Assembly (NCBI RefSeq): GCF_900142465.1
Contig: NZ_FRAX01000024.1
Coordinates: 1 to 42,284 of the forward strand
DNA from: Fibrobacter sp. UWH6
Lineage (GTDB): Bacteria; Fibrobacterota; Fibrobacteria; Fibrobacterales; Fibrobacteraceae
Length of the DNA: 42,284 bases
Direction: 5' to 3'
Part shown: positions 42,218-42,284 of the stretch, in pieces
How positions within the stretch are numbered: position 1 is the stretch's first letter
How the letters are laid out: each line of letters opens with the position of its first letter
Made by a program: the position numbers and the translations under genes
The notes under the pieces: generated by a model
What the model saw: only the letters and a program-made list of their open reading frames with translations
What the model was told of the DNA's origin: nothing
Databases searched by the model: none

Positions 42218-42284
42218 TTAGGCAGCCTTGCTAGATGATTCTCTCGATTCCGATTCCCATTCGTAGGCTATCTGTACATCTACA
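42218..42284 (-). CDS. Possible 3' end of a gene running in from beyond the window
   Basis: On the minus strand the frame is open from the window edge to a TAA at 42218-42220 and reads VDVQIAYEWESESRES then SSKAA. The composition looks like a protein C-terminus, but 21 residues are too few to identify it or to prove coding. Confidence 0.3.
   Translation of the reverse strand, partial: VDVQIAYEWESESRESSSKAA

Overview
The window reads as a chromosome segment from a Gram-negative, fibre-degrading bacterium, most probably Fibrobacter or a close relative (Fibrobacterota). This is inferred from three things: an intact S10-spc-alpha ribosomal operon followed by envelope genes that presuppose an outer membrane (a Wza-like exporter, a lipoprotein); large secreted carbohydrate-active proteins with Ser-rich linkers, a CBM6-like module and T9SS-like C-terminal domains; and the overall base and codon style. 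No search could be run, so the genus is an inference.

Layout. (1) 1-13046: the end of tuf, then a compact run of ribosomal protein genes (rpsJ to rplQ) with secY, infA and rpoA, often joined by one-base stop/start overlaps and closed by a strong terminator. rpsD is missing from the alpha part, and adk/map are missing between secY and infA. (2) 13090-20515: a surface polysaccharide locus with a Wza-like exporter, a Wzz-like chain-length protein and a Wzy-like polymerase on +; a glycosyltransferase and a flippase on -; and an acyltransferase on +. (3) 20620-26455: tRNA-Leu(UAG) and a protein quality-control block, tig-clpP-clpX-lon. (4) 26659-29058: a short DprA-like protein and a Uup-type ABC-F ATPase. 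(5) 29059-38003: a secreted multi-repeat Ca-binding-type adhesin, acetate kinase (-), a PAP2 phosphatase coupled to a histidine phosphatase, a SIR2-like protein and a secreted NodB/CE4 deacetylase with CBM6. (6) 38036-42284: folD (-), a small unknown protein (-), an FKBP lipoprotein, an ArgA-type N-acetylglutamate synthase, and a tail of repeats with what may be the end of another gene.

How the genes fit together. Region 1 makes ribosomes, the SecYEG pore and RNA polymerase alpha. Regions 2 and 5 build and export surface polysaccharide and secreted plant-polymer-binding or deacetylating proteins. Region 3 folds and degrades proteins. Acetate kinase fits a fermentative lifestyle.

Two unexplained patterns stand out. 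First, several genes lacking a Shine-Dalgarno sequence have a -10-like hexamer (TAnnnT or TATAAA) ending exactly 6-7 bases before the ATG, as expected for leaderless mRNAs; the clearest also has a -35 at 17 bases. Second, intergenic gaps carry a family of small hairpins whose stems differ completely while the three-base loop (TGC, or GCA on the other strand) and GAGG/AGG edges are kept, resembling REP-type mobile palindromes. Possible regulatory RNA structures precede lon and the CE4 gene.
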